Both the position numbers and the translations under genes were made by a program. DNA of 64,000 nucleotides from RBG-16-57-9 sp964462185 (lineage in GTDB: Archaea; Thermoproteota; Bathyarchaeia; TCS64). The notes beneath the pieces were generated by a model, which searched no databases, was not told the DNA's origin, and saw only the letters and a program-made list of their open reading frames with translations. The stretch is taken from NCBI GenBank assembly GCA_964462185.1, contig CAYWWV010000001.1:1-64000 (forward strand), given 5' to 3'. This document shows positions 23,187 through 32,378 of this stretch, in pieces (the first letter of the stretch is position 1; each line of letters opens with the position of its first letter).

Positions 23187-25511
23187 GTGGAGGAAGCCTT
23201 GGAGTACCATAATATTTTGAGAGAGGCCCTGGGCCGAGACGAGTACCTAGTGGTGGGGACCCAGGTGGCCAGGGTGGACGCCTTGGACAAGGCCCTGGGG
23301 AGGGCCCGGTACACCCCCGACTACATCCCCCCGGGAACCCGGGTGGTTAAAGTCTTCCGGAGCACCCAGGCCCACGCCCTGGTGAAGGCCATCCACACCG
23401 AGGAGGCCCTCAAGGCCCCTGGGGTGGAGGCCGTCTACACGGCGCTGGATGTGACGGGGGAGAACCAGATAGGATACGCCCTCCCAGACCAGCCCTTCCT
23501 CAACCACGAGAAGGTACACTACGTGGGAGACCCCCTCGCCCTAGTGGTGGCCCGGGACGAATACTCGGCCCAAGAGGCCCTCGACCTAATAGAGGTGGAC
23601 TACCAGCCCCTCCCAGCCCACCTGGACGTGGACTCCGCCCTCGCCCCAGGCGCAGAGCCCATACACCCCGGCGGCAACATAGCCGTCACCACACGCATAA
23701 GGAAGGGAGACGCCGAGAAAGGCTTCCAAGAGGCAGACGTCGAGGTGAGAGACACCTACGAAACCCCCTACCAGGAACACGCCTACCTGGAGACAGAGGC
23801 AGCCTACGCCGTCCCCGAGGGCCGCAAGGTCACCGTCGTAGTCACAGGCCAAAGCCCCTTCCTCACCCGGGAGAAGGTGGCCAAAGTCCTTGGGTGGAAC
23901 CTCAACCAAGTAAGGGTGATACAGCCCCTCACCGGCGGAGCCTTCGGCGGGAAAGACGACCAGGGGCCCCTGGTGGCAGCATACGCGGCCTTCGCCGCCG
24001 TCAAACTGGGGAAACCCGTGGGAAACGTCTGGACCCGCCAGGAGAGCCTGGCCTACAGCAACAAGAGGTTCCCAGCCCGCATAGACTACCGGAGCGGCGC
24101 CAACAAGGAGGGAAAGGTGACAGCCATACAGGTGGAGATCACCCTGGAGTGCGGGGCCTACGCCAACAGAGCCCCCTTCTGGCTTTGGAGGCAGACGGCC
24201 CACGCGGCAGGCCCCTACGAGGTGGAGAACTGCTGGGTGGATGGGAGAGCAGTCTACACCAACAAGGTGTACGGGGGGAGCTTCAGGGGCTTCGGCGACG
24301 TGGCCATGCACTTCGCCGCCGAGCTCCAGATGGACAAGCTGGCCGAGGAGCTGGGCATGGACCCCGTGGAGTTCAGGCTCAAGAACGTGTTGAGGGTGGG
24401 GAGCCGCACCACCTGCGACCAGCTGCTGGACCACAGCGTTGGGATGGCCCAGTGCCTGGAGGCCGTGAGGGACGCCTCCCAGTGGCACCAAAGACGCAAA
24501 CCCGTCCAACAGGGAGGCAAGGTGAGGGGCGTAGGGGTGGGCCTGGCCTACCACGGCATCAGCACCAGCCGGAGCACCCCCGACTGGAGCGCCGCCAGCC
24601 TCCTCCTCAACCAGGACGGCACCCTCAACTACCGCACAGGCATAGTTGAGCTGGGACAGGGCAGCCCCATGGGCCACATCAAGATCGTATCCGAGATAAC
24701 GGGCATAACCCTCGACAGAATAGTGGTGGACCCCCCCGACACCGACAGCAGCCCCAACTCCAAGCCCACCCACGGCAGCAGAGGCCTCATGCTGGGGGGC
24801 ACGGCCGCCGCCGACGCAGCCCTGAAGCTGAGGCGGAGCATGGTGGCCTGCGCCTCCGAGCTCCTGGGGATACCCGAGGACCGGGTGGAGCTGAGGGACA
24901 ACAGGGCCTACGAGAGGGGAAACCCTGGGAACGGGTTGGACGTGGGGGAGCTCGCCGAGGAGATGTACGCCCGGGGATACCAGCCAGGCGCCTACGGGTT
25001 CTTCAAGGCCCCCAAACGGTTCTACGACCCCGAGACGGGGCTGGGGGTCAACTACAGCGTTTACACCTTTGCGGCAAGCGTCGCCGAGGTGGAGGTTGAC
25101 ACTGAGACAGGCGTGGTCTCGGTGACCCACATCTGGCCGGCCATGGACTGCGGCAAAGCCATAGACCCCCTCATGGTGGAGGGCCAGATAGAGGGAGCCA
25201 TAGGCCAGGGCCTGGGCTTCGCCCTCACCGAGAACCTGGAGATCGGCCCCCAAGGCCAGGTGCTCAACGACAGCCTCACCGACTACGTCATCCCATGCTC
25301 CCTAGACACCCCCCAGGTGGAGCCCTGCATCATCGTAGAGGAACCATACAAATACGGCGCCTTCGGCGCCAAAGGAGTGGGGGAGCCAGCCATCATAAGC
25401 GTGGTCCCCGCCATCGTCAACGCCGTCCACCACGCCACCGGCCTCTGGTTCAACAAGCTGCCCCTACAGCCGTGGGTGGTCCACAAGGCCTTGAAGGAGG
25501 CGGGAGCATGA
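23187..25511 (+). CDS. Molybdenum hydroxylase large (molybdopterin) subunit, xanthine dehydrogenase family (set 1)
   Basis: A 774-residue catalytic subunit. VARVDALDKALGRARYTPDY is the typical N-terminus. GGAFGGK at about residue 250 is a molybdopterin-binding loop. VYGGSFRGFGD is the active-site loop region. GAKGVGEPA near residue 730 supplies the universal catalytic Glu. The loop lacks the Cys of the aerobic CO dehydrogenase form I signature (AYxCSFR), so it is not that enzyme. Substrates in the family are purines, aldehydes, nicotinate and aromatic acyl-CoAs; none can be chosen here. GTG at 23187. The medium-subunit gene overlaps its stop by ATGA, giving order large-medium-small-xdhC. Confidence 0.93.
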   Translation: MEEALEYHNILREALGRDEYLVVGTQVARVDALDKALGRARYTPDYIPPGTRVVKVFRSTQAHALVKAIHTEEALKAPGVEAVYTALDVTGENQIGYALPDQPFLNHEKVHYVGDPLALVVARDEYSAQEALDLIEVDYQPLPAHLDVDSALAPGAEPIHPGGNIAVTTRIRKGDAEKGFQEADVEVRDTYETPYQEHAYLETEAAYAVPEGRKVTVVVTGQSPFLTREKVAKVLGWNLNQVRVIQPLTGGAFGGKDDQGPLVAAYAAFAAVKLGKPVGNVWTRQESLAYSNKRFPARIDYRSGANKEGKVTAIQVEITLECGAYANRAPFWLWRQTAHAAGPYEVENCWVDGRAVYTNKVYGGSFRGFGDVAMHFAAELQMDKLAEELGMDPVEFRLKNVLRVGSRTTCDQLLDHSVGMAQCLEAVRDASQWHQRRKPVQQGGKVRGVGVGLAYHGISTSRSTPDWSAASLLLNQDGTLNYRTGIVELGQGSPMGHIKIVSEITGITLDRIVVDPPDTDSSPNSKPTHGSRGLMLGGTAAADAALKLRRSMVACASELLGIPEDRVELRDNRAYERGNPGNGLDVGELAEEMYARGYQPGAYGFFKAPKRFYDPETGLGVNYSVYTFAASVAEVEVDTETGVVSVTHIWPAMDCGKAIDPLMVEGQIEGAIGQGLGFALTENLEIGPQGQVLNDSLTDYVIPCSLDTPQVEPCIIVEEPYKYGAFGAKGVGEPAIISVVPAIVNAVHHATGLWFNKLPLQPWVVHKALKEAGA

Positions 25512-26374
25512 GGCCCCTACCCAGGTTCCAGCTCCACTCCCCCGTCACCCTCCGGGGAGCCCTGGAGCTCCTGGACGAGCTTGAAGACGCCAAGCCCCTG
25601 GCGGGTGGCACAGACCTCCTGGTGGCTATGAGGGAGGGGGAGCAGGCCCCCGGCCACCTGGTGGACCTGGGGTGGATACCCGAGCTCTCCTACGTGGAGG
25701 AGGGGGAAGGCTACGTGAGGATAGGCGCCACGGCCACCCTCGCCCAGATTGCCTCAAGCCCCGCAGCCGCCAAGCTCCCCGCCCTCCTGGACGCCCTGAG
25801 GGTGATGGGGAGCCCCCAGATCAGGAACAGGGGCACATTGGCGGGGAACCTGGTGAACGCCAGCCCGGCTGCGGACACAGCCTGCCCCCTCCTGGTGCAC
25901 GGGGGGGAGGTGGTGGCTGCCTCGGTGGAGGGTTCCCGGGTGATTCCCTTGGAGGAGTTCTTCACGGGGCCTAAGAAGTGCTGCCTGGAGGCCAACGAGC
26001 TGGTGGTGGAGGTGCGGGCCCCCATCCCCCCCGAGGGCTCCTCCAGCGCCTACGTGCGGCTGGGGAGGAGGAAGGGCTTCACACTCTCTGTGGTGGGGGC
26101 GGCTGTCTACCTAGAGGTGGAAGACGGGGTGTGCGTGGAGGCCTCGGCGGCTTATGGAAGTGTGGCCCCCACCCCCTTAAAGCTGGAGGAGGTGGGGGAG
26201 GCCCTGGAGGGGGGCCCCTTAACCCCCGAGAGGGTGGAGGCTGCGGCCGCCCTCTCAGCCCAGCTGGTCAACCCCATAACCGATATACGGGGGACGGCCG
26301 AGTATAGACGGGATATGTGCCCTGTTTTGACTCGGAGGGCGGTGGAGAAGGCCCTCGGGAGGCTGGGGGTGTAG
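25508..26374 (+). CDS. Molybdenum hydroxylase medium (FAD) subunit (set 1)
   Basis: FAD-binding subunit of the CoxM/CutM family, 288 residues. PRFQLHSPVTLRGALELL is the N-terminus, AGGTDLLV the first FAD loop, GSPQIRNRGTLAGNLVNASPAADT the second. ITDIRGTAEYRRDM closes the C-terminal domain. It passes electrons from the small iron-sulfur subunit to NAD, quinone or another acceptor. ATG at 25508 overlaps the large-subunit stop (ATGA), and the small subunit begins 2 bp after its stop. Confidence 0.93.
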   Translation: MRPLPRFQLHSPVTLRGALELLDELEDAKPLAGGTDLLVAMREGEQAPGHLVDLGWIPELSYVEEGEGYVRIGATATLAQIASSPAAAKLPALLDALRVMGSPQIRNRGTLAGNLVNASPAADTACPLLVHGGEVVAASVEGSRVIPLEEFFTGPKKCCLEANELVVEVRAPIPPEGSSSAYVRLGRRKGFTLSVVGAAVYLEVEDGVCVEASAAYGSVAPTPLKLEEVGEALEGGPLTPERVEAAAALSAQLVNPITDIRGTAEYRRDMCPVLTRRAVEKALGRLGV

Positions 26375-26376
26375 GC

Positions 26377-26844
26377 TTGAAGGTGGAGTTCGAGCTAAAC
26401 GGGGAGAGGGTCTCGGTGGAGGCCGAGGCCTGGACTACTCTGACGGACCTCTTGAGGGAGGGCCTGGGGGTGCTCAGCGTCAAGAAGGGGTGCGAGCAGG
26501 GTGAGTGCGGTGCCTGCACCGTGTTGTTGAACGGGGAGGCGGTGCCCAGCTGCATGGTGTTGGCTCCCCAGGTGGAGGGGGCCAAGGTGACCACCCTGGA
26601 GGGCTTGGAGCACCACCCCATCATGCTGGACCTCAGGGACGCCTTCATAGAAGGCGGCGCCGTCCAGTGCGGCTTCTGCACCCCGGGCATGCTCATCAGC
26701 AGCTACGCCCTCCTAAGGGATAACCCCCACCCCACCCCGGAGGAGGTCAAGGAGGCCCTGGTGGGGAACATATGCCGCTGCACGGGTTACACCAAGATCA
26801 TCGACGCCGTACTGGAAGCAGCGGAGCGTGTGGCCACTGAGTGA
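26377..26844 (+). CDS. Molybdenum hydroxylase small (2x[2Fe-2S]) subunit (set 1)
   Basis: Ferredoxin-like subunit with two [2Fe-2S] clusters: a plant-type cluster from KKGCEQGECGACTVLL plus a later PSC, and a helical-domain cluster from CGFCTPGM and ICRCTGY. The 155-residue length is standard. The start is TTG at 26377 (LKVEFELNGERV), which aligns with family N-termini; the frame is open further upstream but overlaps the medium subunit. The 3' end overlaps xdhC by 17 bp. Confidence 0.94.
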   Translation: MKVEFELNGERVSVEAEAWTTLTDLLREGLGVLSVKKGCEQGECGACTVLLNGEAVPSCMVLAPQVEGAKVTTLEGLEHHPIMLDLRDAFIEGGAVQCGFCTPGMLISSYALLRDNPHPTPEEVKEALVGNICRCTGYTKIIDAVLEAAERVATE

Positions 26845-27631
26845 GCAAGAGGTGGTTGAGAGGCTTTTCCGAGAGCTGGAGGCGGGGAGGCCTGCGGCTC
26901 TCTGCACGGTGGTGGGTAAGAGGGGTTCAGCCCCCCGGGGGGTGGGCTCCAAGATGTTGGTCTTGTGCGATGGATCGCTGGTGGGTACGGTGGGGGGTGG
27001 GGGGATGGAGAGGGTTCTGGTGGGGGAGGCGCTGGAGGCCTTGCGGAGTGGGAGGGCCGGGGTGGTCAGGTTCGCCCTAGGGGTGCCTCCCCGGGAGGGC
27101 TTTTTGGCTGTGGATAGCCGTTGCGGGGGGGAGGTGGAGGTCTTGGTGGACCCTGTTCGACCCGACCCCAGGCTGGTGATATTGGGGAGCGGCCTCATAG
27201 CCCAGGCCACCTCCAGGGTCGCGCAGCTATGCGGCTTCCAAGTCACGGTGGTGGACGACGCCCCCACGGCCACCCAGGAGAACTTCCCAGGGGCCACCCT
27301 GGTAAACGGTCCCTACCCCCAGTCCCTGGAGGGGGTGGAGGTGAGGCCGGGAGACTATGTGGCCGTCCTCCACGGGGAGACGGACTTCGAGTTGGAGGCC
27401 CTTAGGTTTGCCCTCAGGGCCCGGCCGGCCTTCATAGGGCTGCTGGGGAGCGCCAACAAGAGGAGGAGCCACTTGGAGCAGCTGGCTTCCGAGGGCTTCC
27501 CGAGGGGGGAGTTGGAGAGGGTTTACGGGCCCATAGGGCTGGAGATTGGGGCTGAGACCGCTGAGGAGATAGCCGTCAGCATCGTCGCCCAGCTTATTCG
27601 GGTCAGGAGGGGCTTGGAGCCCTCTCCATGA
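26828..27631 (+). CDS. xdhC: XdhC/CoxI-family molybdenum hydroxylase maturation factor
   Basis: XdhC binds molybdenum cofactor and helps its sulfuration and insertion into xanthine dehydrogenase-type enzymes. Visible are the N-terminal XdhC domain (ALCTVVGKRGSAPRGVGSKM, GTVGGGGMERVLV) and the C-terminal Rossmann domain (LVILGSGLIAQATSRVA, FIGLLGSANKR). 267 residues, GTG at 26828 inside the end of the small-subunit gene, so translation is coupled to it. It ends in a 29-bp overlap with the convergent mocA-like gene of the second hydroxylase operon. Confidence 0.9.
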   Translation: MWPLSEQEVVERLFRELEAGRPAALCTVVGKRGSAPRGVGSKMLVLCDGSLVGTVGGGGMERVLVGEALEALRSGRAGVVRFALGVPPREGFLAVDSRCGGEVEVLVDPVRPDPRLVILGSGLIAQATSRVAQLCGFQVTVVDDAPTATQENFPGATLVNGPYPQSLEGVEVRPGDYVAVLHGETDFELEALRFALRARPAFIGLLGSANKRRSHLEQLASEGFPRGELERVYGPIGLEIGAETAEEIAVSIVAQLIRVRRGLEPSP

Positions 27632-28196
27632 GGCGGAGGGCCTTCTGGTAGTCGTCGGGTGTGTCCAGGTCCAGCACGGTCCAGATGTCTCCCTCCACGT
27701 GCAGGTGGCGGGAGTCGTGGGCCTGGAAGAGGTCTCTAAGGGTCTCCCCGGGGCCCAGGGCTAGGATTTGGGGGAAGAGCCTGCCTGAGACCAGCACCGG
27801 GTGGCCCCTCCTCCCCTGGTAGAGGGGGCTCACCAGGAGGGCGTCCGACTCCTCCATCCTCTCCACCATGCGGGCCAGTAGCCCGGGGCTTGCCCCAAGG
27901 CTGTCCCCCAGGCAGAGGAAAACGGCGTCTGCCTCTACGGCGGCCTTCAAGCCGGCCTGGAAGCTGGTGGTCATCCCCTCCTTGTAGCGGGGGTTGTGGA
28001 CCACCTGGGCGCCCCTCCTCAGGGCCAGGGGCTCCACCTCCTCAGGTTTGTGGCCGGTGACGACTACGGTGGGGTAAGCCTCGAGGCGCCCCAAGACGTG
28101 GTCCAGGAGGGGTCTCCCAGCCAGGGGTAGAAGCAGCTTGTTGGCCCCCATGCGGCGGCTCTCCCCCGCCGCCAGGACCACGGCTTTTACCTTCAT
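27603..28196 (-). CDS. mocA: MobA/MocA-like molybdenum cofactor nucleotidyltransferase
   Basis: A 197-residue nucleotidyltransferase. VVLAAGESRRMGANKLLLPLAG is the NTP-binding signature of MobA/MocA proteins; FLCLGDSLG is the metal-binding region (usually GDMP); GRRGHPVL and DLDTPDDYQKA complete the fold. MocA adds CMP to molybdopterin to give MCD, used by bacterial xanthine dehydrogenase-family enzymes; MobA adds GMP. Position at the end of a hydroxylase operon favours a MocA-like role. It overlaps the upstream small-subunit stop by 4 bp and the convergent xdhC by 29 bp. Confidence 0.85.
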   Translation of the reverse strand: MKVKAVVLAAGESRRMGANKLLLPLAGRPLLDHVLGRLEAYPTVVVTGHKPEEVEPLALRRGAQVVHNPRYKEGMTTSFQAGLKAAVEADAVFLCLGDSLGASPGLLARMVERMEESDALLVSPLYQGRRGHPVLVSGRLFPQILALGPGETLRDLFQAHDSRHLHVEGDIWTVLDLDTPDDYQKALRLMERAPSPS

Positions 28197-28654
28197 GACA
28201 GCTCCTGGGCCGCCCTCTGCACTGCTTTAACTATGCTCACGTAGCCGGTGCACCTGCACAGGTTTCCCTTGAGGTAGGCTCTTATCTCCTCCTCCGAGGG
28301 GTGGGGGTTCTCTGAGAGCAGGGCCTTGGTGGTTAGTATGAATCCTGGGGTGCAGAAGCCGCACTGGACGGCGGCCTCCTCCAAGTAGGCCCTCTGAATG
28401 GGGTGTAGCTCCTCCCCTTGGCTAAGGCCCTCCACCGTCTCCACCCTCCTTCCATCGCAGTCCACGGCCAGGGTCATGCAGGCCAGAACCGCCTCCCCGT
28501 CCAGCAGCACGGTGCAGGCACCGCACTCCCCTATTCCGCAGCCATACTTGGCCCCCGTCAAGCCCAGCCGGTCTCTTAGGAGGTTGAGGAGCAGGGTGTT
28601 GGGCTCCACCTCCAGGCGGTGCAGCTCCCCGTTCACGTAGAGGCTTATCTCCAA
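28193..28654 (-). CDS. Molybdenum hydroxylase small (2x[2Fe-2S]) subunit (set 2)
   Basis: A 153-residue iron-sulfur subunit with KYGCGIGECGACTVLL plus a later LAC for the plant-type cluster, and CGFCTPGF with LCRCTGY for the second. It is close in pattern to the set 1 subunit but clearly divergent in sequence. The start lies directly against the medium-subunit stop (28655), and its stop overlaps the mocA start. Confidence 0.94.
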   Translation of the reverse strand: MEISLYVNGELHRLEVEPNTLLLNLLRDRLGLTGAKYGCGIGECGACTVLLDGEAVLACMTLAVDCDGRRVETVEGLSQGEELHPIQRAYLEEAAVQCGFCTPGFILTTKALLSENPHPSEEEIRAYLKGNLCRCTGYVSIVKAVQRAAQELS

Positions 28655-29548
28655 CTACTCCACCCCCGCCTCCAGCCAACAGGCCTTCAAGGCATCCATC
28701 ACCAAGCCCTTACACGCCTCCCTACGGTACTCGGCCGTCCCCCGTATATCGGTTATGGGGCGTATCTCCTGGGAGGCCAACTCGGCGGCCCTCCAAACAA
28801 CCCCATCGTCCAGCACCCGTCCCCGCAGATACTCCTCCACGCCGTGGAGCCTCAGGGGTATGGGCGCCACGCTACCCATGGCCAGCCGGGCCTCCTCCAC
28901 GCGGTCGCCTCTGCGCTTGAGGGCTGCGGCAACGCTGACGGTGCTGATGTCCAGGCTCATGCGGCCTATGGAGGTGAAGCGCTGGCCGTAGCCGTCGTGG
29001 GGCCTCACACGGAAGCCCACCACCAGCTCCCCCCGCTCCAAGATGGTCTTACCCGGCCCCCTGAAGAACTCCTCTATGGGGTGGCTCCTACGCTCCGAGG
29101 CCCCAGCCACCTCCACCTCAGCCCCCAAGGCCACCAGGGCGAGGGCCCCGTCGGCCGCCGGCGAGGCGTTGCAGACGTTCCCCCCCAGGGTTCCCATGTT
29201 TCTGATTTGGACGCTGCCGATGCTGGAGACCGCCTGGTGTAGGAGGGGCAGCCTCTCAGATACCAGCTTGCTTTTCTCAAGGGCCCTCAGCTTGGTGGCC
29301 GCCCCAATCCACACCAAGCCGTCTTCCTCCCGAATCCCCGTAAGCTCGGGTATCCTCTTCAGGTTCACCAGGTGGCGGGGGCGGATCAGGGCCTGCTTAG
29401 CCTTGGGGATGAGGTCTGTGCCTCCTGCGAAGGCCATGGCGCCCTCCAACTCGGAGAGGAGGCTGCAGGCCTCCTCCACGGTGGTGGGGCTGTGGTATTG
29501 GAAGGGGTGGGCTAGGACCCGGGTGTTCCACTTGTTCACGTCCAACAC
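28655..29548 (-). CDS. Molybdenum hydroxylase medium (FAD) subunit (set 2)
   Basis: FAD-binding subunit, 297 residues. FQYHSPTTVEEACSLL, AFAGGTDLIPKAK, and GSVQIRNMGTLGGNVCNASPAADG carry the flavin loops; the C-terminal ITDIRGTAEYRREACKG matches set 1. It sits between the large- and small-subunit genes with no spacing on either side. Electron acceptor unknown. Confidence 0.93.
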   Translation of the reverse strand: MLDVNKWNTRVLAHPFQYHSPTTVEEACSLLSELEGAMAFAGGTDLIPKAKQALIRPRHLVNLKRIPELTGIREEDGLVWIGAATKLRALEKSKLVSERLPLLHQAVSSIGSVQIRNMGTLGGNVCNASPAADGALALVALGAEVEVAGASERRSHPIEEFFRGPGKTILERGELVVGFRVRPHDGYGQRFTSIGRMSLDISTVSVAAALKRRGDRVEEARLAMGSVAPIPLRLHGVEEYLRGRVLDDGVVWRAAELASQEIRPITDIRGTAEYRREACKGLVMDALKACWLEAGVE

Positions 29549-31897
29549 CTACTCTTCACCTCCCTTGAGGGCCGCCAGTATGCGGTCCTTGTTGATGGGT
29601 AGCTCGTAGAACCTCACCCCCAGAGCGTTGTGGATGGCGTTGGCCACAGCTCCAGCCACAGGGTTCAAAGCCCCCTCCCCGATGCCCTTGGCCCCGAAGG
29701 GCCCGGTGGGCTCGTAGGTCTCCACGAAGAAGACCTGGAAGTCCTCCAAGGGGGGCATATCCATGGGGGTGGGCACCTTGTAGTCGCTGAGGAAGCCGTG
29801 GCACAGCAGGTCCCCCGTCTCGGGGTCGTAGGGGGTGTCCTCGTTCACAGCCATGCTCCAACCCTGGGCGAAGCCCCCGTGTATCTGCCCCATGGCCAGC
29901 TTGGGGTTGATCACGGTGCCGATGTCAGCCCCCGCCACCACCCTCAAAGGCCTCACCCTACCCGTCCAGGTGTCCACCTCCACCTCAACAAAGTAACCCG
30001 TGAAATGGGGGGGACAAGCAGGCTGCCGGTAGCTGTCCACGGCTGCCACCGTCCCCAGGTTCTTATGCCTCATCTCGTAGGCCAACTCCTTGAGGGACAG
30101 CTCCCGCCCCCCAATCCCCTCAGCGTAGACCACCGCCTGCCCCCTATCGGGGTCCCACCGCATCTTCAAAGCATCGGGGTAGGCGTCCAGAAGCCTGGCG
30201 GCCACCTCCTGAATCTTCTTCTTGACCTGGAGAGCCACCTTCAGGGCCGCACCGCCCCCGCTGTAGACCCCCCGGGAAGCGTGGGTGCAGACATCGTAGA
30301 CCGTGGTGGAGGTGTCGGCGCTAACGATGTTAACCATCTCAGGGGGCACACACAGGGTCTCCGCGATGATCTTGGCGTGGGCATCCAGGGTGCCGCCGCC
30401 GTGGTCCATGAGGGCCGAGACGTAGTCGAAGGTCCCATCCTCGTTGAGCTTCAACATGGCGCCGCCGAAGTCGATGACGCTGCCGGGCACGGGGGCCCCA
30501 GCGCTGCTGGTGTGGTACCCACGGGCCATGCCTATGCCCCTCCTGAACCTCCCCCTCTGGCTCCCCGGCTTGGGCCTCCTATCCCAACCGATCATCTCGG
30601 CGCCCCTCTTGAGAATCTCCTCCACCCCGCAGCTGTTGATGACGCTTTGGACGCTGGGGCCCTGACCCCAGAAGAGGTCTCCCTGGCCCACATAGTTGAG
30701 GAGCCTGAACTCCACGGGGTCCATCCCCAGCTCCTCGGCCAGCTCGTCCATGGTGGTCTCAACGGCCCAGGTGATCTGGGGGTTGCCGTAGCCCCTGAAG
30801 GCGCAGGCCGGCACCTTGTTGGTGTAGTAGGCGCGGCCATGGTACTCTTTGTGGGGCAGCTTGTAGAGGCTCACCCACCAGCCCACCACGCAGCCCAGCA
30901 GGGGGTAGGCCTGGATCTGGTGGCCCCCGATATCCAGGTAGGCGTCCAGGCTGCCAGCTGTGAGCCTGCCCTCCCTGTTGGCCCCCATCTTCAACCTGAA
31001 GACCATCTGGTAGCTGCAGTGGTCGTGTAGGTCCTCCTCCCGGGTGTAGCTCAGCTTAACGGGGCGGCCTGCCTTGAGGGCCAGGGCCACCGCTATGGGG
31101 ATGGGGGGGTTCACCTGGATGCTGGATCCGAAGCTCCCCCCTATGGGGACCTTGACCACCCTGATCTTGCCCATGGGTATCCCGAAGATCTCGTGGAGGA
31201 GGATGCGGGTGTTGTGGAGGGTCTGGGTTGTGCTCCAGATGGTCACCCCTCCCCCGGGCTCGGGTCGCACTAGGACCGACTTGGTCTCCAGCTGGGTGTG
31301 GTACCTCCTGTTGGTGCGGTAAACGTTCTCCACAACCACATCGGCCTCCCGGAACCCCTCCTCGGGGTCCCCCTCCACTATGTCCAGGCTGCAGGCCAGA
31401 TTCCCCTCCACCTGGCGGGGCTCATCCCCCAAGACCAGCTTCTCATGGATCTGGGGGGCTCCCTCCTCCGAGGCCTCCTCCACCGAGAAGACCGCCGGCA
31501 AGGGCTCCCACTCCACCACCAGCTCCTCCAGCGCCCTCTGGGCGGCCTCCTCACTCCTCGCCGCCACGGCAGCCACAGGCTCACCCACATACCTAGCCTT
31601 CTTGGCCAGGACCCTCCAGTCCTTGTAGGTGCTGCTGGGGACGCTCACCAGCCTTGGACAGAACAAGACATCGGGCACCTCCCAGGGAGTCAAGACCACC
31701 GCCGAGGGATCGGAAACCCCTGAGGAGTCCACCCCCTTCACGAGTGCATGGGGGTGGGGGCTCTTCAAGAGCCTGGCGTGGAGCATGCCGGGGAGGCTGA
31801 GGTCGGAGGCATACACCTCCCTCCCCGTCACCTTGGCCACGCCGTCCTGACGGATGGTATCCCTGCCGATAACCCGGAACCCTGGTGTACTCGCCAT
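29549..31897 (-). CDS. Molybdenum hydroxylase large (molybdopterin) subunit (set 2), variant cofactor loop
   Basis: A 782-residue catalytic subunit. N-terminus VIGRDTIRQDGVAKVTGREVYASD; active-site loop ACAFRGYGNPQ, as in xanthine dehydrogenase-type enzymes; catalytic Glu in GAKGIGEGALNP near residue 745. The molybdopterin loop reads GGSFGSS where set 1 has GGAFGGK, a notable change. CO dehydrogenase is excluded as the AYxCSFR loop is missing. The ATG at 31897 has GTTAAAAG about 27 bp upstream. It heads the operon large-medium-small-mocA and converges on the set 1 operon. Confidence 0.92.
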   Translation of the reverse strand: MASTPGFRVIGRDTIRQDGVAKVTGREVYASDLSLPGMLHARLLKSPHPHALVKGVDSSGVSDPSAVVLTPWEVPDVLFCPRLVSVPSSTYKDWRVLAKKARYVGEPVAAVAARSEEAAQRALEELVVEWEPLPAVFSVEEASEEGAPQIHEKLVLGDEPRQVEGNLACSLDIVEGDPEEGFREADVVVENVYRTNRRYHTQLETKSVLVRPEPGGGVTIWSTTQTLHNTRILLHEIFGIPMGKIRVVKVPIGGSFGSSIQVNPPIPIAVALALKAGRPVKLSYTREEDLHDHCSYQMVFRLKMGANREGRLTAGSLDAYLDIGGHQIQAYPLLGCVVGWWVSLYKLPHKEYHGRAYYTNKVPACAFRGYGNPQITWAVETTMDELAEELGMDPVEFRLLNYVGQGDLFWGQGPSVQSVINSCGVEEILKRGAEMIGWDRRPKPGSQRGRFRRGIGMARGYHTSSAGAPVPGSVIDFGGAMLKLNEDGTFDYVSALMDHGGGTLDAHAKIIAETLCVPPEMVNIVSADTSTTVYDVCTHASRGVYSGGGAALKVALQVKKKIQEVAARLLDAYPDALKMRWDPDRGQAVVYAEGIGGRELSLKELAYEMRHKNLGTVAAVDSYRQPACPPHFTGYFVEVEVDTWTGRVRPLRVVAGADIGTVINPKLAMGQIHGGFAQGWSMAVNEDTPYDPETGDLLCHGFLSDYKVPTPMDMPPLEDFQVFFVETYEPTGPFGAKGIGEGALNPVAGAVANAIHNALGVRFYELPINKDRILAALKGGEE

Positions 31898-31991
31898 AAG
31901 GATAGAAAGGGTGGCTGAGTGTTAAAAGCTGTTTAGCCCCCTACGCCTTGAGTAAGGATTAAATCATCTGCGGGGGTTCTTTGAACCCGCC

Positions 31992-32378
31992 ATGGATGAG
32001 GAGTTGGAGAGGCTCAAGGAGAAGCGGTTGGAGGAGCTTAGGAGGAGGCTCCTCTTGGAGAAGCTGAGGGAGAGCCAGGAAGCCCAGGAGAAGGAGGAGC
32101 CCTCCAACGAGGAACTCTTGGATCGTTTCTTCGTCGACCGTGCTTGGGAGGTCTTCAACGCCGCCCGCCACCAGTACCCCCAGGCCTCCCAGCAGGTGGA
32201 GGCCGTACTGGTGAACGCCATCAAGCAGGGCCGAATCACATCCAAGATCGACGGAGCCTCCCTCATGGGCCTCTTCAGGCGCTTAGGCCTACCCGTTAGG
32301 CTTGAGACCAGGATACGGATAAGCGAGAAGGGGGAGCTTAAGAGCCTGGAGCAGAAGATCCGTGAGGACTTGTCTTGA
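31992..32378 (+). CDS. PDCD5/TFAR19-related DNA-binding-like protein
   Basis: A 128-residue protein that starts with a highly charged helix (ERLKEKRLEELRRRLLLEKLRE) and ends with a compact domain (VEAVLVNAIKQGRITSKIDGASLMGLFRRLGL, then a basic tail). A charged N-terminal helix followed by a vE..li...G.i..ki pattern is that of archaeal TFAR19/PDCD5-related proteins, small DNA-binding or chaperone-interacting proteins. The match is from pattern only. ATG 31992 is preceded at about 30 bp by GGATTAAAT. Its last 41 bp overlap the convergent Cys-rich gene. Confidence 0.55.
   Translation: MDEELERLKEKRLEELRRRLLLEKLRESQEAQEKEEPSNEELLDRFFVDRAWEVFNAARHQYPQASQQVEAVLVNAIKQGRITSKIDGASLMGLFRRLGLPVRLETRIRISEKGELKSLEQKIREDLS

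Noticed and set aside
23187..31897. Aerobic CO dehydrogenase (coxMSL) identity for either hydroxylase
   Set aside because: Neither large subunit contains the AYxCSFR active-site loop and gene order differs from cox operons.
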